Of a stretch of DNA of 64,000 nucleotides, positions 23,015-31,225 are shown piece by piece. Below the pieces are notes generated by a model, which was not told the origin of the DNA, searched no databases, and saw nothing but the letters and a program-made list of their open reading frames with translations. How positions within the stretch are numbered: position 1 is the stretch's first letter; each line of letters opens with the position of its first letter. The position numbers and the translations under genes were made by a program. Origin of the DNA: an uncultured Collinsella sp. (lineage in GTDB: Bacteria > Actinomycetota > Coriobacteriia > Coriobacteriales > Coriobacteriaceae); the NCBI GenBank assembly GCA_900765115.1, contig CAAFQK010000024.1, positions 23,090 to 87,089 on the forward strand. Direction: 5' to 3'.

Positions 23015-24534
23015 TCCGCCTCACCGCCGGTTGGCGGCAGGGCCGCGGCCCTCGCGGCCTCGATGGCCATCGTGTCGGCCATGGCGTTGAGCGACGCGAT
23101 GGCGCCGCCCTGCTGCTTCTCGCGCTCCAGGCGGTCGATGGTCGGCTGGGACAGGCCCACGCCCTCGTAGTAGACGCGGGTGCCCACCATGCTCTCGTCC
23201 GCGGCGCCGAGCTTCGTCCAGGCGTCGGCGCGCGCGGCGATGGTCGGCATCGAGGGGTCCTTGAAGCATGCCTGGACGGCGCACTGCTCGTCGGTGAGCC
23301 CGGATATCGGGACGCCGTCCTTGACCGCCATCATCATCTGCGCGACCGTCTCGAGCGCCTCGGCGTTGTGCTCGTTGATCTGCTCCACCTCGAGGATGAG
23401 CGGGTCGTTCGCCGCGCCCAGGGCGTCCGAGGACGTGTAGGTGTTCGACAGCACTCCCAGCTGCGCCAGCGGCACGTTGGTCGCGCCGGAGAACCGCTGC
23501 GCGTCGTTCTCGAAGACGCGCGTGAAGTTGTCCGCGGTCGGGGCGGCGAACTGCCCCACGGTCGGGACATCGCCGTCCTCGTCCTTGGTGATGGCGAGGA
23601 ACGACCCGACATACGCGTTGAACTTGGCGATGGGCGACGGCGGGGTGGCGGGGCCGTCCTCGTCCCCGTCATCGTCATCGCCCTCCCCACCGTCCCCGTC
23701 CTTCACGGAGAAGAGGTCGTCCTTGGCGCCGAGGATGTATCGCTGGGGGAACGTGAAGAACTCCGCGCCGACCTCCATGCGCAGCACGTCGCGCATGGCC
23801 TTGTCGACGATGCCCAGGATCTCGGGCGTGAGCATGGAGTGGCCGAGCGGGCGGTCCGGGTCGGGGTCGTAGGTGAACACCTCCATGAGCGGGCGACCCA
23901 TGGGGTTCGGCTCCGTCTCGCAGCCCCACTCGTATGGGCCGCTGCCCGAGCCGATGCGCACCAGCGTGAGCACCGCGTCCGGGAAGTGGCACACGTAGCG
24001 GGAGGCGTTGCCTGACCTGTCGACGTCGGCGAGGACGACGCCGCAGCGGATGCGGCGGGCGTCCTTGTCCCACAGGCAGCAGAACTGGTTCGCGCTGAAC
24101 ACGCGGACCATCGCCTCGGGCTGTCCGGGGCCGCCCCTCATGACGGTCATGGCCGACACGCCGTAGGTGAGGGCGCTCGCGCACGCCTGCCGGTAGAGCG
24201 ACCTCAGGCGGTTCTCGCGCACGAGGCGCTTGAGGTCCTGGTCCTCCGCGCCGTCGAAGACGAAGCCGTCGAAGACGGAGCGCACGGAGTGTGCCCTGAT
24301 GGCCTTGGCGCACCACCCGGTGACGCAGTTGACCATCTCGAGCATGGGCGGGATGGAGATGCCGAGGCTCCTCATCTCGTTCTTCATGTCGTAATAGCGC
24401 TTGAGGACGGTGTTGCGCGCCGATATGTCGCCCCAGGTGTCGAACATGTCCTCCACGGCGGCTCGGTACGGCTCGGGGACGGCGTCGAGGTTCGGCGTCT
24501 CGACGGAGGCCCCCTGCCCAATTCTCTGGATCAC
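23011..24534 (-). CDS. Portal protein
   Basis: 507 residues starting with GTG coupled to the terminase stop (GTGA). SPP1/gp6-type portal features: YDMKNEMRSLGISIPP near the start, a wing and stem region with MRDVLRMEVGAEFFTFPQRY, and a disordered acidic insertion (about residues 277-294, rich in Asp/Glu/Gly). The dodecamer forms the DNA entry channel and the terminase docking site. Frames further upstream are shadows of the terminase. Confidence 0.9.
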   Translation of the reverse strand: MIQRIGQGASVETPNLDAVPEPYRAAVEDMFDTWGDISARNTVLKRYYDMKNEMRSLGISIPPMLEMVNCVTGWCAKAIRAHSVRSVFDGFVFDGAEDQDLKRLVRENRLRSLYRQACASALTYGVSAMTVMRGGPGQPEAMVRVFSANQFCCLWDKDARRIRCGVVLADVDRSGNASRYVCHFPDAVLTLVRIGSGSGPYEWGCETEPNPMGRPLMEVFTYDPDPDRPLGHSMLTPEILGIVDKAMRDVLRMEVGAEFFTFPQRYILGAKDDLFSVKDGDGGEGDDDDGDEDGPATPPSPIAKFNAYVGSFLAITKDEDGDVPTVGQFAAPTADNFTRVFENDAQRFSGATNVPLAQLGVLSNTYTSSDALGAANDPLILEVEQINEHNAEALETVAQMMMAVKDGVPISGLTDEQCAVQACFKDPSMPTIAARADAWTKLGAADESMVGTRVYYEGVGLSQPTIDRLEREKQQGGAIASLNAMADTMAIEAARAAALPPTGGEAE

Positions 24535-25958
24535 AGTGTCCTCTGCTTCCTGCGCGGGTTGCGCTTGGTGTTCCTCGCGCCCCACAGCGCGAGCGAGCAA
24601 GATTCGAGTGGCTCGGGCGACACGGTCGCGTCCTCGGGGGAGCCGAAGCCCCACCCGCCGCGGGACCCGATCTTCCTGCGCACGCACTTCCTCGCCGAAT
24701 CCTCGAGCGTCGGGTCGTAGGTGTGCGCGAGCGTGCCGTCGTTGAGCGCGTCCACGAAGCCGACGGCGGCGGCGACCACGTCGCGCGTCTGCGGTCTCAC
24801 GACGTAGCCGCGCGGCGGCTTCATCTCCGCGAGGCGGTCGATGAGCGCGTCGGCGCCCGACATGCCGTCGATGACGACGACCGACGCGGTCGCGCGGCGG
24901 TCGTAGAGCCACTCGGCGAGCTCGCGGGCGCCGCCGGCGGTCGTTCCGACTCTGATGAGCTCGACGGCGGCCTTGCCCTTGAGCGTGCGCTGGCCGAGCT
25001 TGCAACCCGACAGCGCGTAGGTCGACCCGTCCCTGGAGAACTTCACCCCGAAGGCCTTCTTGCCGCGGTACCGGTCGCCGATGGCGTCGATGAGCGCGCC
25101 GTCCCACGATGCCCGCGGGATGGCCCTCGTGAGCATGGCGGCAGGGCTGAACCAGCCCAGGCGCTCGTGGGCGAAGCCGGTGATCGACCCGCCGGCGAAC
25201 TCCGTGCGGGTGAAGTCGAGCGACAGGATGATGCCCATGCTCGGGTTCGATTCGTAGATGAGGTCCACCACGTCGTCGAACGTGGCGTCCTGGCGCGGGC
25301 ACTCGTCGGTCGCCCACGAGCACCACTCGGTGTTCGGGATGTCGCCGGCCAGGATGGCCGCGCGCGTGCGCGCGAACACGGTGCCGGGGCAGTCCTCGTT
25401 GGGCGGCGTGCCCGTGTAGATGATCTGGCGCTCGCCGGTCGCGGACGCGGCGAGCGTGTACATGATGGCGTCGTACTGGGAGTCTGTGAGCTCCTGCGCC
25501 TCGTCGAACACGACGAGCTGGATGTCATCGAAGCCTCGGGCGCTTCCGTTGGTGCGCGCCGAGAACTCGATGGAGCCGCCGTTGGTGAGGTAGATGGCCT
25601 CCTCGCCGTTCGTGCGGCGGATCCTCTCGACGAGGCACGAGAGCTCGGGGTGCTCCTTGTCCGTGAAGTAGCGGACGAGTCGGTTGAACGCCTTCTTTGC
25701 GGTCTTCACGCGGTGCGCGGTGTGGAGGATGTGCCAGCCGCAGACCGCCAGGCGGAACACCTCGTATATCTCGATGACGGCGTTCTTGCCGTTCTGGCGC
25801 GGCACGTCCAGGCCGCACGTGACGTAGGCTGGTCGGCCCTCGGCGTCGCACGCGCACCAGTCGGACAGCACGAGCGACTGCCACTCGATGGGCTCCATGC
25901 CCAGGTCCCCGCCCAGCTCGGCGGCGTCCTCGCCCTCGGAGTAGGCGGCCTCGCCCAC
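24531..25958 (-). CDS. Terminase large subunit
   Basis: 475 residues from a GTG at 25958, 7 nt after the small-subunit stop. ATPase domain with DVPRQNGKN as the Walker A-like motif and LVVFDEAQELTD as Walker B. The nuclease half contains SLDFTRTEFAGG, VVVIDGMSGAD and GFVDALNDGTLAH with acidic residues as in RNase H-like terminases. It packages DNA into the prohead. The ATG-like codon further upstream (26042) lies inside terS and is rejected. Confidence 0.9.
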   Translation of the reverse strand: MGEAAYSEGEDAAELGGDLGMEPIEWQSLVLSDWCACDAEGRPAYVTCGLDVPRQNGKNAVIEIYEVFRLAVCGWHILHTAHRVKTAKKAFNRLVRYFTDKEHPELSCLVERIRRTNGEEAIYLTNGGSIEFSARTNGSARGFDDIQLVVFDEAQELTDSQYDAIMYTLAASATGERQIIYTGTPPNEDCPGTVFARTRAAILAGDIPNTEWCSWATDECPRQDATFDDVVDLIYESNPSMGIILSLDFTRTEFAGGSITGFAHERLGWFSPAAMLTRAIPRASWDGALIDAIGDRYRGKKAFGVKFSRDGSTYALSGCKLGQRTLKGKAAVELIRVGTTAGGARELAEWLYDRRATASVVVIDGMSGADALIDRLAEMKPPRGYVVRPQTRDVVAAAVGFVDALNDGTLAHTYDPTLEDSARKCVRRKIGSRGGWGFGSPEDATVSPEPLESCSLALWGARNTKRNPRRKQRTL

Positions 25959-25965
25959 GGCGACC

Positions 25966-26349
25966 CTATACCGCGGCTCTTGCCTTCCGCGCCTCGTGGC
26001 GCTCGGCGATCGAGAAGAGCTTGGTCTGGACGTTCCGGACATCTGGCGCCCCCTCGTGGCCGTCGGTTATGCCGAGCTGCTTGTTGAGTTGCCTGATCTC
26101 CGCCGACGCGGTCTTCAGGGTCGCTATCTGCGGGAAGGACTTCAGGTCCCCCATGTCGTTCTGGTAGGCGGTCTGCTCGCCGAAGCTGTCCAGCTCGTCC
26201 TGGGCGAGCTCGACGATCTTGTACCACTGGCACAGCAGCGCGAGCGTCGGAGCGTCGGCCTGGGTGAACGAGCGGCCTGCCGTGAGCTCGTCCCACTTGG
26301 CGCTCTTCACGGGGTCGCCGGCGACCGCGGCGGGCTTCTCGAGGGACAT
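25966..26349 (-). CDS. Terminase small subunit (P27-type)
   Basis: 127 residues, helical, with TQADAPTLALLCQWYKIVELAQ and SAEIRQLNKQLGIT segments typical of P27-family small terminases. It directly precedes the large subunit and recognises the packaging site. A bidirectional terminator lies just upstream, so the packaging/structural transcript probably starts near here or passes the terminator by late control. Confidence 0.82.
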   Translation of the reverse strand: MSLEKPAAVAGDPVKSAKWDELTAGRSFTQADAPTLALLCQWYKIVELAQDELDSFGEQTAYQNDMGDLKSFPQIATLKTASAEIRQLNKQLGITDGHEGAPDVRNVQTKLFSIAERHEARKARAAV

Positions 26350-26370
26350 CCGCCACCTCCAATCGGCATA

Positions 26371-26402
26371 AAAAAGCCGCCCCTGGAGGACGGCTTTAAA
26401 AA
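26371..26402 (-). terminator. Terminator before the terminase operon
   Basis: Stem AAAGCCG with its complement (with a small inner GC pair), flanked by A/T runs on both sides, so it can work both ways. It separates the early/middle genes from the late genes. Confidence 0.78.
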
Positions 26403-26420
26403 ATCCTGAATACCAGAAGC

Positions 26421-26636
26421 CTATCTGAACTGCGAGAGCATCTCGGCGTACGGGCTCAGCTCGGGCGGCTCATAGATGATGTCGCCGCCGTCTTCGGTGC
26501 GGTAGTTTCCCGGCGGGAGGTACCTGCCGTTGGGGAGCAGGCAGAGGTTCCCGCGCCACTTGACGCCGTTGGGCATCATCGCCGTGCCGAACTCGTCCTC
26601 GTCAAACTCGAAATCGTAGTCAACGTCGTATGCCAT
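26421..26636 (-). CDS. Small acidic hypothetical protein
   Basis: 71 residues starting MAYDVDYDFEFDEDEFG, then WRGNLCLLPNGRYLPPGNYR. The first 20 residues are nearly all acidic or aromatic. Not recognised. Acidic DNA-mimic-like N-termini occur in some phage inhibitors, but that is only a thought. It follows the JAB-like gene by 16 nt. Confidence 0.6.
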   Translation of the reverse strand: MAYDVDYDFEFDEDEFGTAMMPNGVKWRGNLCLLPNGRYLPPGNYRTEDGGDIIYEPPELSPYAEMLSQFR

Positions 26637-26652
26637 CTGGCATCAACCCCTA

Positions 26653-27315
26653 TCACGCATAGGTGCCGGTCTTCTGGGTCACGAGAAGCCCGCTTTTCTT
26701 CGGTTGCTTCTCATAGCTGATCTCAATGCCTATTTTAGCAAACTCCGAGGTGTAGGCCTTGTTCATGGCTCTCCACATCGCGATTTCGCTCTGGTATTTC
26801 CTGCTCATGACCGAAGCGTCGGCTCGCTTTGCGGCAGACTTGACGGCCTTGCCGCTCACGCTTTTCGTCACGAGCGCGGAATAGGTCCCCTCGTTCGACG
26901 TCGCGACGATCCTTTTGACGCGTCCTCCGCTCCTGTTGTATGCCGAGGCGATGTATTCCAGGTCGCCGCCGGAAAGCGGGCCTCCCCATTTGCGGCCGTC
27001 CGCGCCGCCATGAGGATGGTTATGGATAATCGTCGAGACGCCCTTTTCATGGGCGACGGCGGACAGCGGTGCGACTCTGGTCGACCCTTCATTACCAGTC
27101 GACCCCAGCGCATGGACATATCCCGCGTCATCGATATAGGCCGAGTGCTCGTACCTATTGTCCATCAGCTGCTCGCGAAAGCGGGCTATGGCAGACTCCA
27201 CCGTCGTTCCCCCAGCAGTGCCCTTGTTCAGGGATGCGACCGCGTAGGCTGACAGTGTCGATCCGTCCTTGGCTGAACGCTTGCCGGAGTAAGAGTATGA
27301 GCCCCTACCTCCCAC
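26653..27315 (-). CDS. JAB/JAMM-like metalloprotein
   Basis: 220 residues from the GTG at 27315 (GGGAGG 8 nt upstream), overlapping the ParB/DUF4417 gene by 11 nt. The core reads I-I-H-N-H-P-H-G followed 13 residues later by L-S-G-G-D-L-E, the His-x-His-Pro...Ser-x-x-Asp arrangement of zinc-dependent JAB/JAMM isopeptidase-like domains (also RadC). The N-terminus is Ser/Gly-rich. It lies next to the terminase module, not in the tail, so a lambda gpK-like tail role is unlikely. Substrate unknown. Confidence 0.6.
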   Translation of the reverse strand: MGGRGSYSYSGKRSAKDGSTLSAYAVASLNKGTAGGTTVESAIARFREQLMDNRYEHSAYIDDAGYVHALGSTGNEGSTRVAPLSAVAHEKGVSTIIHNHPHGGADGRKWGGPLSGGDLEYIASAYNRSGGRVKRIVATSNEGTYSALVTKSVSGKAVKSAAKRADASVMSRKYQSEIAMWRAMNKAYTSEFAKIGIEISYEKQPKKSGLLVTQKTGTYA

Positions 27316-28321
27316 GGAAACCGCCTCCCTTGTACTCGACGACCTCGCAGCCGCCGAAATCGAATCCAATGTCGCCGCCGTAGAGCAGCACGCGCGCGGG
27401 CTCCAGGCGGCTCATTGCCTCCGCCATGCCCTCGCGCCAGACGGCCAGGGCGTTCTCGTCCCCCTTCACGCCGACGGTCGACACGGCGACGGTCGAGCGG
27501 CGCGGGACGCCGTCGAACGCGAAGCGGAAGCTCCGGCGCTGCGCCCACGACAGGGTCGGGACTACACGGAGGCCCTGCTCCTGCCACCAGTGGCCGAGCG
27601 CCTGGGAGCGGTAGCGGTTCCACCGCTGCATGGCATCGGGCATGTCGAGGTAGAGCGAGAAGTCGGGCGTGAGGACGCAGTCGAAGCCGCGCAGGCACTC
27701 GAGGTAGGCGGCGGGGCGTGCCCACACGCGCTCGAACTGGTAGTCGTCGATGAAGAAGTGGCAGCAGCGGCCGGCCTTGTCGGCCTCGGGGGTGCTCTTG
27801 GCGTAGTTGAACCCGATCATGTCCGCCGGCTTGGCCATGCACCGCTTCATGCGGGGCATGCCGTCGCGGCCGCAGTCGGATCGGCTGACGAGGCGCAGGT
27901 TGTACGCGTCGTCCGTCCTCAGGCGCTCGTGGCCGTAGTCGAGCCGCTTGCTCTTGAAGTCCAGCCCGAACCGCGACATGTCGAAGTCCTTGAGGCTGCG
28001 GACCTCCTCGCGAAGCATCGACTTGTTCCAGGTTGCCACCTCGCCGGTCTTGTTGTCGGCGATGCGGAAGGCCTTGATCTGCTCGTCGGTCAGGTCGTCG
28101 CAGTACTCGATCTTGGAGTCGGGAATCTCGTCCCACCCCAGGCTTCTGCACGCCTCGACGCGGGTGTGCCCCCATACAATAACCGGGCGCTCGCGGCTCT
28201 CCAGGCCGATGGTCCCGCGCAGGCCGAACTCCTTGATTGAGTCGGCAACCACGGGGACGGCGGAGGCGTTGTGCCGCGCGTTTCGCTCATATGGGACGAT
28301 ATCGTGTATCTTCACGTACAC
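27305..28321 (-). CDS. ParB-N domain fused to DUF4417-like domain
   Basis: 338 residues. Residues ~1-110 resemble the ParB/Srx N-terminal nuclease/NTP-binding fold (SRERPVIVWGHTRVEACRSL, then DEQIKAFRIADNKTGEVATW). Residues ~140-338 resemble DUF4417 (FFIDDYQFERVW; LTPDFSLYLDMPDAMQRWN). Such fusions are known from phages and are not classical partition proteins. The start is a GTG, with a second GTG two codons later. The function is unknown, but its place before packaging genes suggests a DNA-modification or packaging-related job. Confidence 0.75.
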   Translation of the reverse strand: MYVKIHDIVPYERNARHNASAVPVVADSIKEFGLRGTIGLESRERPVIVWGHTRVEACRSLGWDEIPDSKIEYCDDLTDEQIKAFRIADNKTGEVATWNKSMLREEVRSLKDFDMSRFGLDFKSKRLDYGHERLRTDDAYNLRLVSRSDCGRDGMPRMKRCMAKPADMIGFNYAKSTPEADKAGRCCHFFIDDYQFERVWARPAAYLECLRGFDCVLTPDFSLYLDMPDAMQRWNRYRSQALGHWWQEQGLRVVPTLSWAQRRSFRFAFDGVPRRSTVAVSTVGVKGDENALAVWREGMAEAMSRLEPARVLLYGGDIGFDFGGCEVVEYKGGGFRGR

Positions 28322-28470
28322 ACCCGCCTAGTTTTTCTCGGTTTAGCTGCGGTTTTTGCTTGACTTCCGTAAAAAAGCGTATTCGGGGGTATTGCGGCCC
28401 TGGCGCGGGATGGTGGCCTGCCGCCATCCGTCAAAAGACCCCCGTGGGGTCGAGCGCCGGGGCGCATCCC

Positions 28471-28878
28471 CTACCATGAGGTCGTTTGCCGCGGCTGTTT
28501 CTCGGGCGCGGACGGGGGACTAATAAAGGGAATACGTTCGGACTTGAGCGCCTTGCACAGCTCGACGAAGGACTCAGGAGAGTTCCACGCGGCGAGATGC
28601 TCGCGGAGGGCGCGGCGTACGGCCGAGACCTCGGCGACGCTGCGGGCGCGGCGCCAGTTGTTGCAGCAGCGGTGCGCGGCGGCGACGTTGTCGCGGTCGA
28701 AGGGCGATCCGCCGCGGCTGACCGGGACGAGCTCATCGCACTCGAAGGCCCCGGGGTTGCCCGGCGGCACCCCGTAGTCTATGGGTAGCCCACATATCCA
28801 GCAGGGCCTGCCCTGCGAGCGGAGCCACCGCACGACATGGCGGCGGCGGGCGCCGTTGGCCTTGCGCGGGTTGCCCAT
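28471..28878 (-). CDS. HNH endonuclease
   Basis: 135 residues. C-W-I-C-G zinc knuckle, then ECDELVPVSRGGSPFDRDNV and AHRCCNNWR provide the D-E...H/N-x-x-x-C pattern of HNH nucleases. In HK97-like phages an HNH protein next to terminase is needed for packaging-linked cleavage. The gene is separated from terS by three others. Start ATG right after the preceding gene. Confidence 0.82.
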   Translation of the reverse strand: MGNPRKANGARRRHVVRWLRSQGRPCWICGLPIDYGVPPGNPGAFECDELVPVSRGGSPFDRDNVAAAHRCCNNWRRARSVAEVSAVRRALREHLAAWNSPESFVELCKALKSERIPFISPPSAPEKQPRQTTSW

Positions 28879-28881
28879 CCC

Positions 28882-29091
28882 CTACCACTCCACCGGGGAG
28901 CGCCCTCGGTTGGACATGCACGCCTCGATGCCCCCGTAGCGCAACGCCTCCAGGCGCACGCCCCCGGCACCCCCCGGTCGGCGGCGGGGCGCCGCCGTGA
29001 CCCCCAGGGCGCGGCGGAACGCCCACGCCATGACCGTGTCGTGGCGGCGGGCGGATCGCGCGATGTACTCTCGGCTGACCACGGGCATCAT
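28882..29091 (-). CDS. Small hypothetical protein, 69 aa
   Basis: Starts MMPVVSREYIARSARRHDTV and is basic. It ends 3 nt before the HNH start. The first part could be a helix-turn-helix. No family is recognised. The frame is supported by its tight spacing to hnh. Confidence 0.45.
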   Translation of the reverse strand: MMPVVSREYIARSARRHDTVMAWAFRRALGVTAAPRRRPGGAGGVRLEALRYGGIEACMSNRGRSPVEW

Positions 29092-29118
29092 CCCCTATTG
29101 AATTAAACGCAATAGTAA

Positions 29119-29155
29119 GGCCGGAGTCCCTGAACTGCTGAAGGGAACCCCGGCC
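29119..29155. terminator. Hairpin, possible terminator
   Basis: Outer stem GGCCGG/CCGGCC with an inner GTCCCT/AGGGAAC stem. No clear T tract on either side, so its role is uncertain. Confidence 0.45.
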
Positions 29156-29240
29156 ACTCATCTGTGCTTCCACGCACATCCGACCCGCACACCCGCGCGG
29201 GCGGCGCTGCGAATCGACACCCTAGTTATATCCCAATCGC

Positions 29241-29340
29241 AACGTGCAACGGTGTGCAATTGTGTGCAATCGCGTGCAACTGTAGGCAATTGTGTGCAAC
29301 CGCGTGCAACCGCGTGCAATCGCGCGCAGTCCGTAGGCAA
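29241..29340. repeat. Ten tandem 10-bp repeats (iteron-like array)
   Basis: Ten consecutive decamers in exact phase, consensus about (c/t)GtGTGCAAY. The last two copies are the most divergent. The spacing equals one helical turn. It lies in the only sizeable non-coding gap of the leftward operon. Confidence 0.85.
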
Positions 29341-29392
29341 AGAGAAACCCGCCGGCGCGGGGCCGACGGGCAACGATAGAGATATATGCGGC

Positions 29393-29845
29393 TCAGACTG
29401 CAGCGCGGCCAAGACCCGATCGGGCGGCCGCCAGACCGACCATATCCGTCCAGTCCAGGGCGGCACACAGGTCGAAGTTCACCGACCTCACCGATACGCC
29501 CAGCGTCCCCGCGATCTCCTGCAGCGTGCGGTCCTCGCAGTAGCGCAGCTCCAGCACGTCTCCCCAGCGCTTGCCGGGGTTGGCCGAGCGCACGCCCGCG
29601 CAGAGCTCGCGCCCGCGCTCCACCTCGCGCCGCAGCTCCGACAGCTCCGCGCCGCTGCGGCGCTCATAGTCGATCCTGTCATCCGTCGAGCGCATGAAGT
29701 CCGTCCCGCGCGCGCCCTTGCCCACGGCGTCGTAGCGCTGGGCGCGGACCTGCTCGCGCGCCTGCATCGACTCGATGACCGCCAGGCGGCGGTCGATGCC
29801 GCGCTGGGCGGCCCGTACGGTATCGAAGTATTCCCTTGCGTCCAT
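29393..29845 (-). CDS. ArpU/sigma-like late transcriptional regulator
   Basis: 150 residues. The C-terminal ~60 (WGDVLELRYCEDRTLQEIAGTLGVSVRSVNF) form a sigma-70 region-4-like helix-turn-helix. The N-terminus is a charged helix. Phage regulators of this type (ArpU/RinA/DUF1492) switch on late genes and sit just before the packaging module, as here. The iteron array immediately downstream of the gene could be its target or a separate element. Function inferred. Confidence 0.75.
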   Translation of the reverse strand: MDAREYFDTVRAAQRGIDRRLAVIESMQAREQVRAQRYDAVGKGARGTDFMRSTDDRIDYERRSGAELSELRREVERGRELCAGVRSANPGKRWGDVLELRYCEDRTLQEIAGTLGVSVRSVNFDLCAALDWTDMVGLAAARSGLGRAAV

Positions 29846-29908
29846 GTGACCTCCCGCGTGGTACCATGCTCTACGCCATATAGAGGATGCCGGGAGGCGT
29901 CTTTGCCA

Positions 29909-29940
29909 AAGGCCGCCGGCGCTCCAACGCCAGCGGCCTT
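29909..29940. terminator. Hairpin between early and late regulator genes
   Basis: Stem AAGGCCGC plus GGCG, each with its complement, around a 6-nt loop. A/T-rich on the right side. It may end the early transcript. Confidence 0.5.
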
Positions 29941-29964
29941 AATTATATATCTACCTGCGGAAAC

Positions 29965-30213
29965 TCAATATCTCATCGCGACCTCGCGGCGCATGGCCAT
30001 GATCTCATCGTGCGCCGGGCCCGTGGGCGCCAGGTAACGGTCGACCTTGTCGCTCTTCGGCCTGGCGCCCCTGCGCCTAGCCTCCTTCGCGCGGTCCTGC
30101 TCGTGCTTTCGCCGGCAGTCCTCCGAGCAGTACTTGGCCTTCGGCGCCTGCGGGATGAAGATCCTCCCGCAGACCGCGCAGCTCCTCTCCTGCACGTCCC
30201 ACATCACGGTCAT
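29965..30213 (-). CDS. Zinc-finger protein
   Basis: 82 residues from the ATG at 30213 (AGGAGG 8 nt upstream). One zinc-binding unit: C-A-V-C-G-R-I-F ... Y-C-S-E-D-C-R, the layout of small treble-clef/MYM-like fingers, followed by a basic helix (RRKHEQDRAKEARRRG). Likely DNA- or RNA-binding. ATGA overlap with the small gene before it. Confidence 0.7.
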   Translation of the reverse strand: MTVMWDVQERSCAVCGRIFIPQAPKAKYCSEDCRRKHEQDRAKEARRRGARPKSDKVDRYLAPTGPAHDEIMAMRREVAMRY

Positions 30214-30314
30214 CTCATCGACCTCCTGCACCTGCAGGCGCGGCGCGCCTCGATGCTCTTGCGCACGCGGCGGTTCTCGACGAGAATCCGCCGCAGCTTC
30301 TCAAACAACCTCAT
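30210..30314 (-). CDS. Small basic peptide, 34 aa
   Basis: MRLFEKLRRILVENRRVRKS and on, 13 Arg in 34 residues. It overlaps the neighbour on each side by 4 nt (30311-30314 and 30210-30213, ATGA), as all genes of this operon do. The tight packing is the main support. Confidence 0.5.
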   Translation of the reverse strand: MRLFEKLRRILVENRRVRKSIEARRACRCRRSMR

Positions 30315-30523
30315 TGCCTAGCCCTCCTCGACCTCTTGAGCGCGCGGGCCCGGTCGCGCTCTAGCGCCCGCGCCCTCCGCTCCGTCTCCCCGATCTGCGA
30401 CGCCGTCACCCGCGGCGCGTCTGCCCGACCGTGCGCGAGCGCCCGGCGCGCGGGACCCGTCACCAGATCGGGCGCCGCGCGCCAGGCGGTCGCGCGGAAC
30501 AGCTCGACCGCCGAGCTGATCAC
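30311..30523 (-). CDS. Small hypothetical basic protein, 70 aa
   Basis: Starts at the GTG that overlaps the previous stop (GTGA). VISSAVELFRATAWRAAPDL followed by a highly basic Arg/Ala-rich helix. The longer frame up to 30706 is only the shadow of the Lar-like gene. Unknown function. Confidence 0.55.
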   Translation of the reverse strand: MISSAVELFRATAWRAAPDLVTGPARRALAHGRADAPRVTASQIGETERRARALERDRARALKRSRRARQ

Positions 30524-30735
30524 CGGCTGTTCCAGCTGTCCGCGAGCATGGCCACCGCCTGGCGGAACGGCGGCAGGTCCATGCTTCCCCACGCGATGCT
30601 GTTCGACATCCCGCAGGCGGGGCATTTCACGCTCATCACGTTGGGCTTGGTCAGGGAACGCTCGCGCACGTCCTCCATCTTGGGCTCGACCCCGCACCGG
30701 GGGCACGCCTTGAACTTGACATCGTTAAAGGTCAT
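30520..30735 (-). CDS. Lar-like zinc-ribbon protein (restriction alleviation family)
   Basis: 71 residues from the ATG at 30735 (AGGAGAG upstream). Two cysteine pairs, C-P-R-C-G and C-P-A-C-G, then a C-terminal AVAMLADSWNSR, the usual ending (A-x-x-x-W-N-x-R) of the Lar family. The prototype Lar modulates type I restriction; many phage members are only predicted. Overlaps the nuclease gene by 11 nt. Confidence 0.75.
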   Translation of the reverse strand: MTFNDVKFKACPRCGVEPKMEDVRERSLTKPNVMSVKCPACGMSNSIAWGSMDLPPFRQAVAMLADSWNSR

Positions 30736-31225
30736 AACTCTCTCCTGTCTCGTTGAACACATCCCACGTCGTTCGCCACCTCGAGTACGAGTCCATCAGC
30801 ATCGCCCAGAGCAGGCAGAGTGTCGAATCTTCCCTCAGGCTCTTCGCGGCTTGCATCCGAAGGTCGTACGTAAGCCGCAGGGCGCCGCCGTTGTCGGGGC
30901 AGTAGACCTGCACGCCAAACGGCAGGAGACGCTCATCGTACAGCTCGTGTGCGAGGTCCCGGGGACACACGAGCCAGTTCTCGTCGCCGAGGAACGTGAG
31001 GCCGTGGCCACTCTTGAAGTCCGCCATGCACGACTTGACCTCGACGAATACGAATTTCCCGTGCTCGAGCGCCGCATTCCGCCCTCCACTGCCCGGAGAG
31101 AACGCCACGAAGTCGACCCTATGGTCGGGATCGACCCAGACCTCCTGCGCGACGATGGCGAACTGCCTGCGGAGCTTCTTGGCCACCTTCTCGGACAGAT
31201 CGGCGGTCACGTCCTTGCGGTTCAT
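30725..31225 (-). CDS. PD-(D/E)XK-type nuclease (MmcB/VRR-like)
   Basis: 166 residues. Catalytic pattern V-D-F-V-A-F ... F-V-F-V-E-V-K-S-C with a downstream D-F-K-S-G-H-G, matching the D...E-x-K core of the PD-(D/E)XK fold. N-terminal helix LSEKVAKKLRRQF. It probably acts in phage DNA repair or recombination. Overlaps the next gene by 4 nt (ATGA). Confidence 0.75.
   Translation of the reverse strand: MNRKDVTADLSEKVAKKLRRQFAIVAQEVWVDPDHRVDFVAFSPGSGGRNAALEHGKFVFVEVKSCMADFKSGHGLTFLGDENWLVCPRDLAHELYDERLLPFGVQVYCPDNGGALRLTYDLRMQAAKSLREDSTLCLLWAMLMDSYSRWRTTWDVFNETGESYDL

Larger units (their letters stand above)
29092..29392. other. Non-coding regulatory region before late genes
   Basis: Contains a hairpin (29119-29155) and an array of ten 10-bp repeats (29241-29340). 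Short open frames cross it on both strands, but they owe their length to the repeat and have no ribosome sites. Confidence 0.65.

Noticed and set aside
29241..29340. CRISPR array
   Set aside because: Units are 10 bp with no spacers, and no cas genes are present.
29158..29466. Open frames across the decamer array on both strands
   Set aside because: Their length comes from the repeat lacking stops in that phase; no ribosome sites or known residues.
30524..30706. Upstream extension of the 30311 gene
   Set aside because: It lies in another frame of the Lar-like gene and is Arg/Gly/Pro-rich; the GTGA junction gives a better start.
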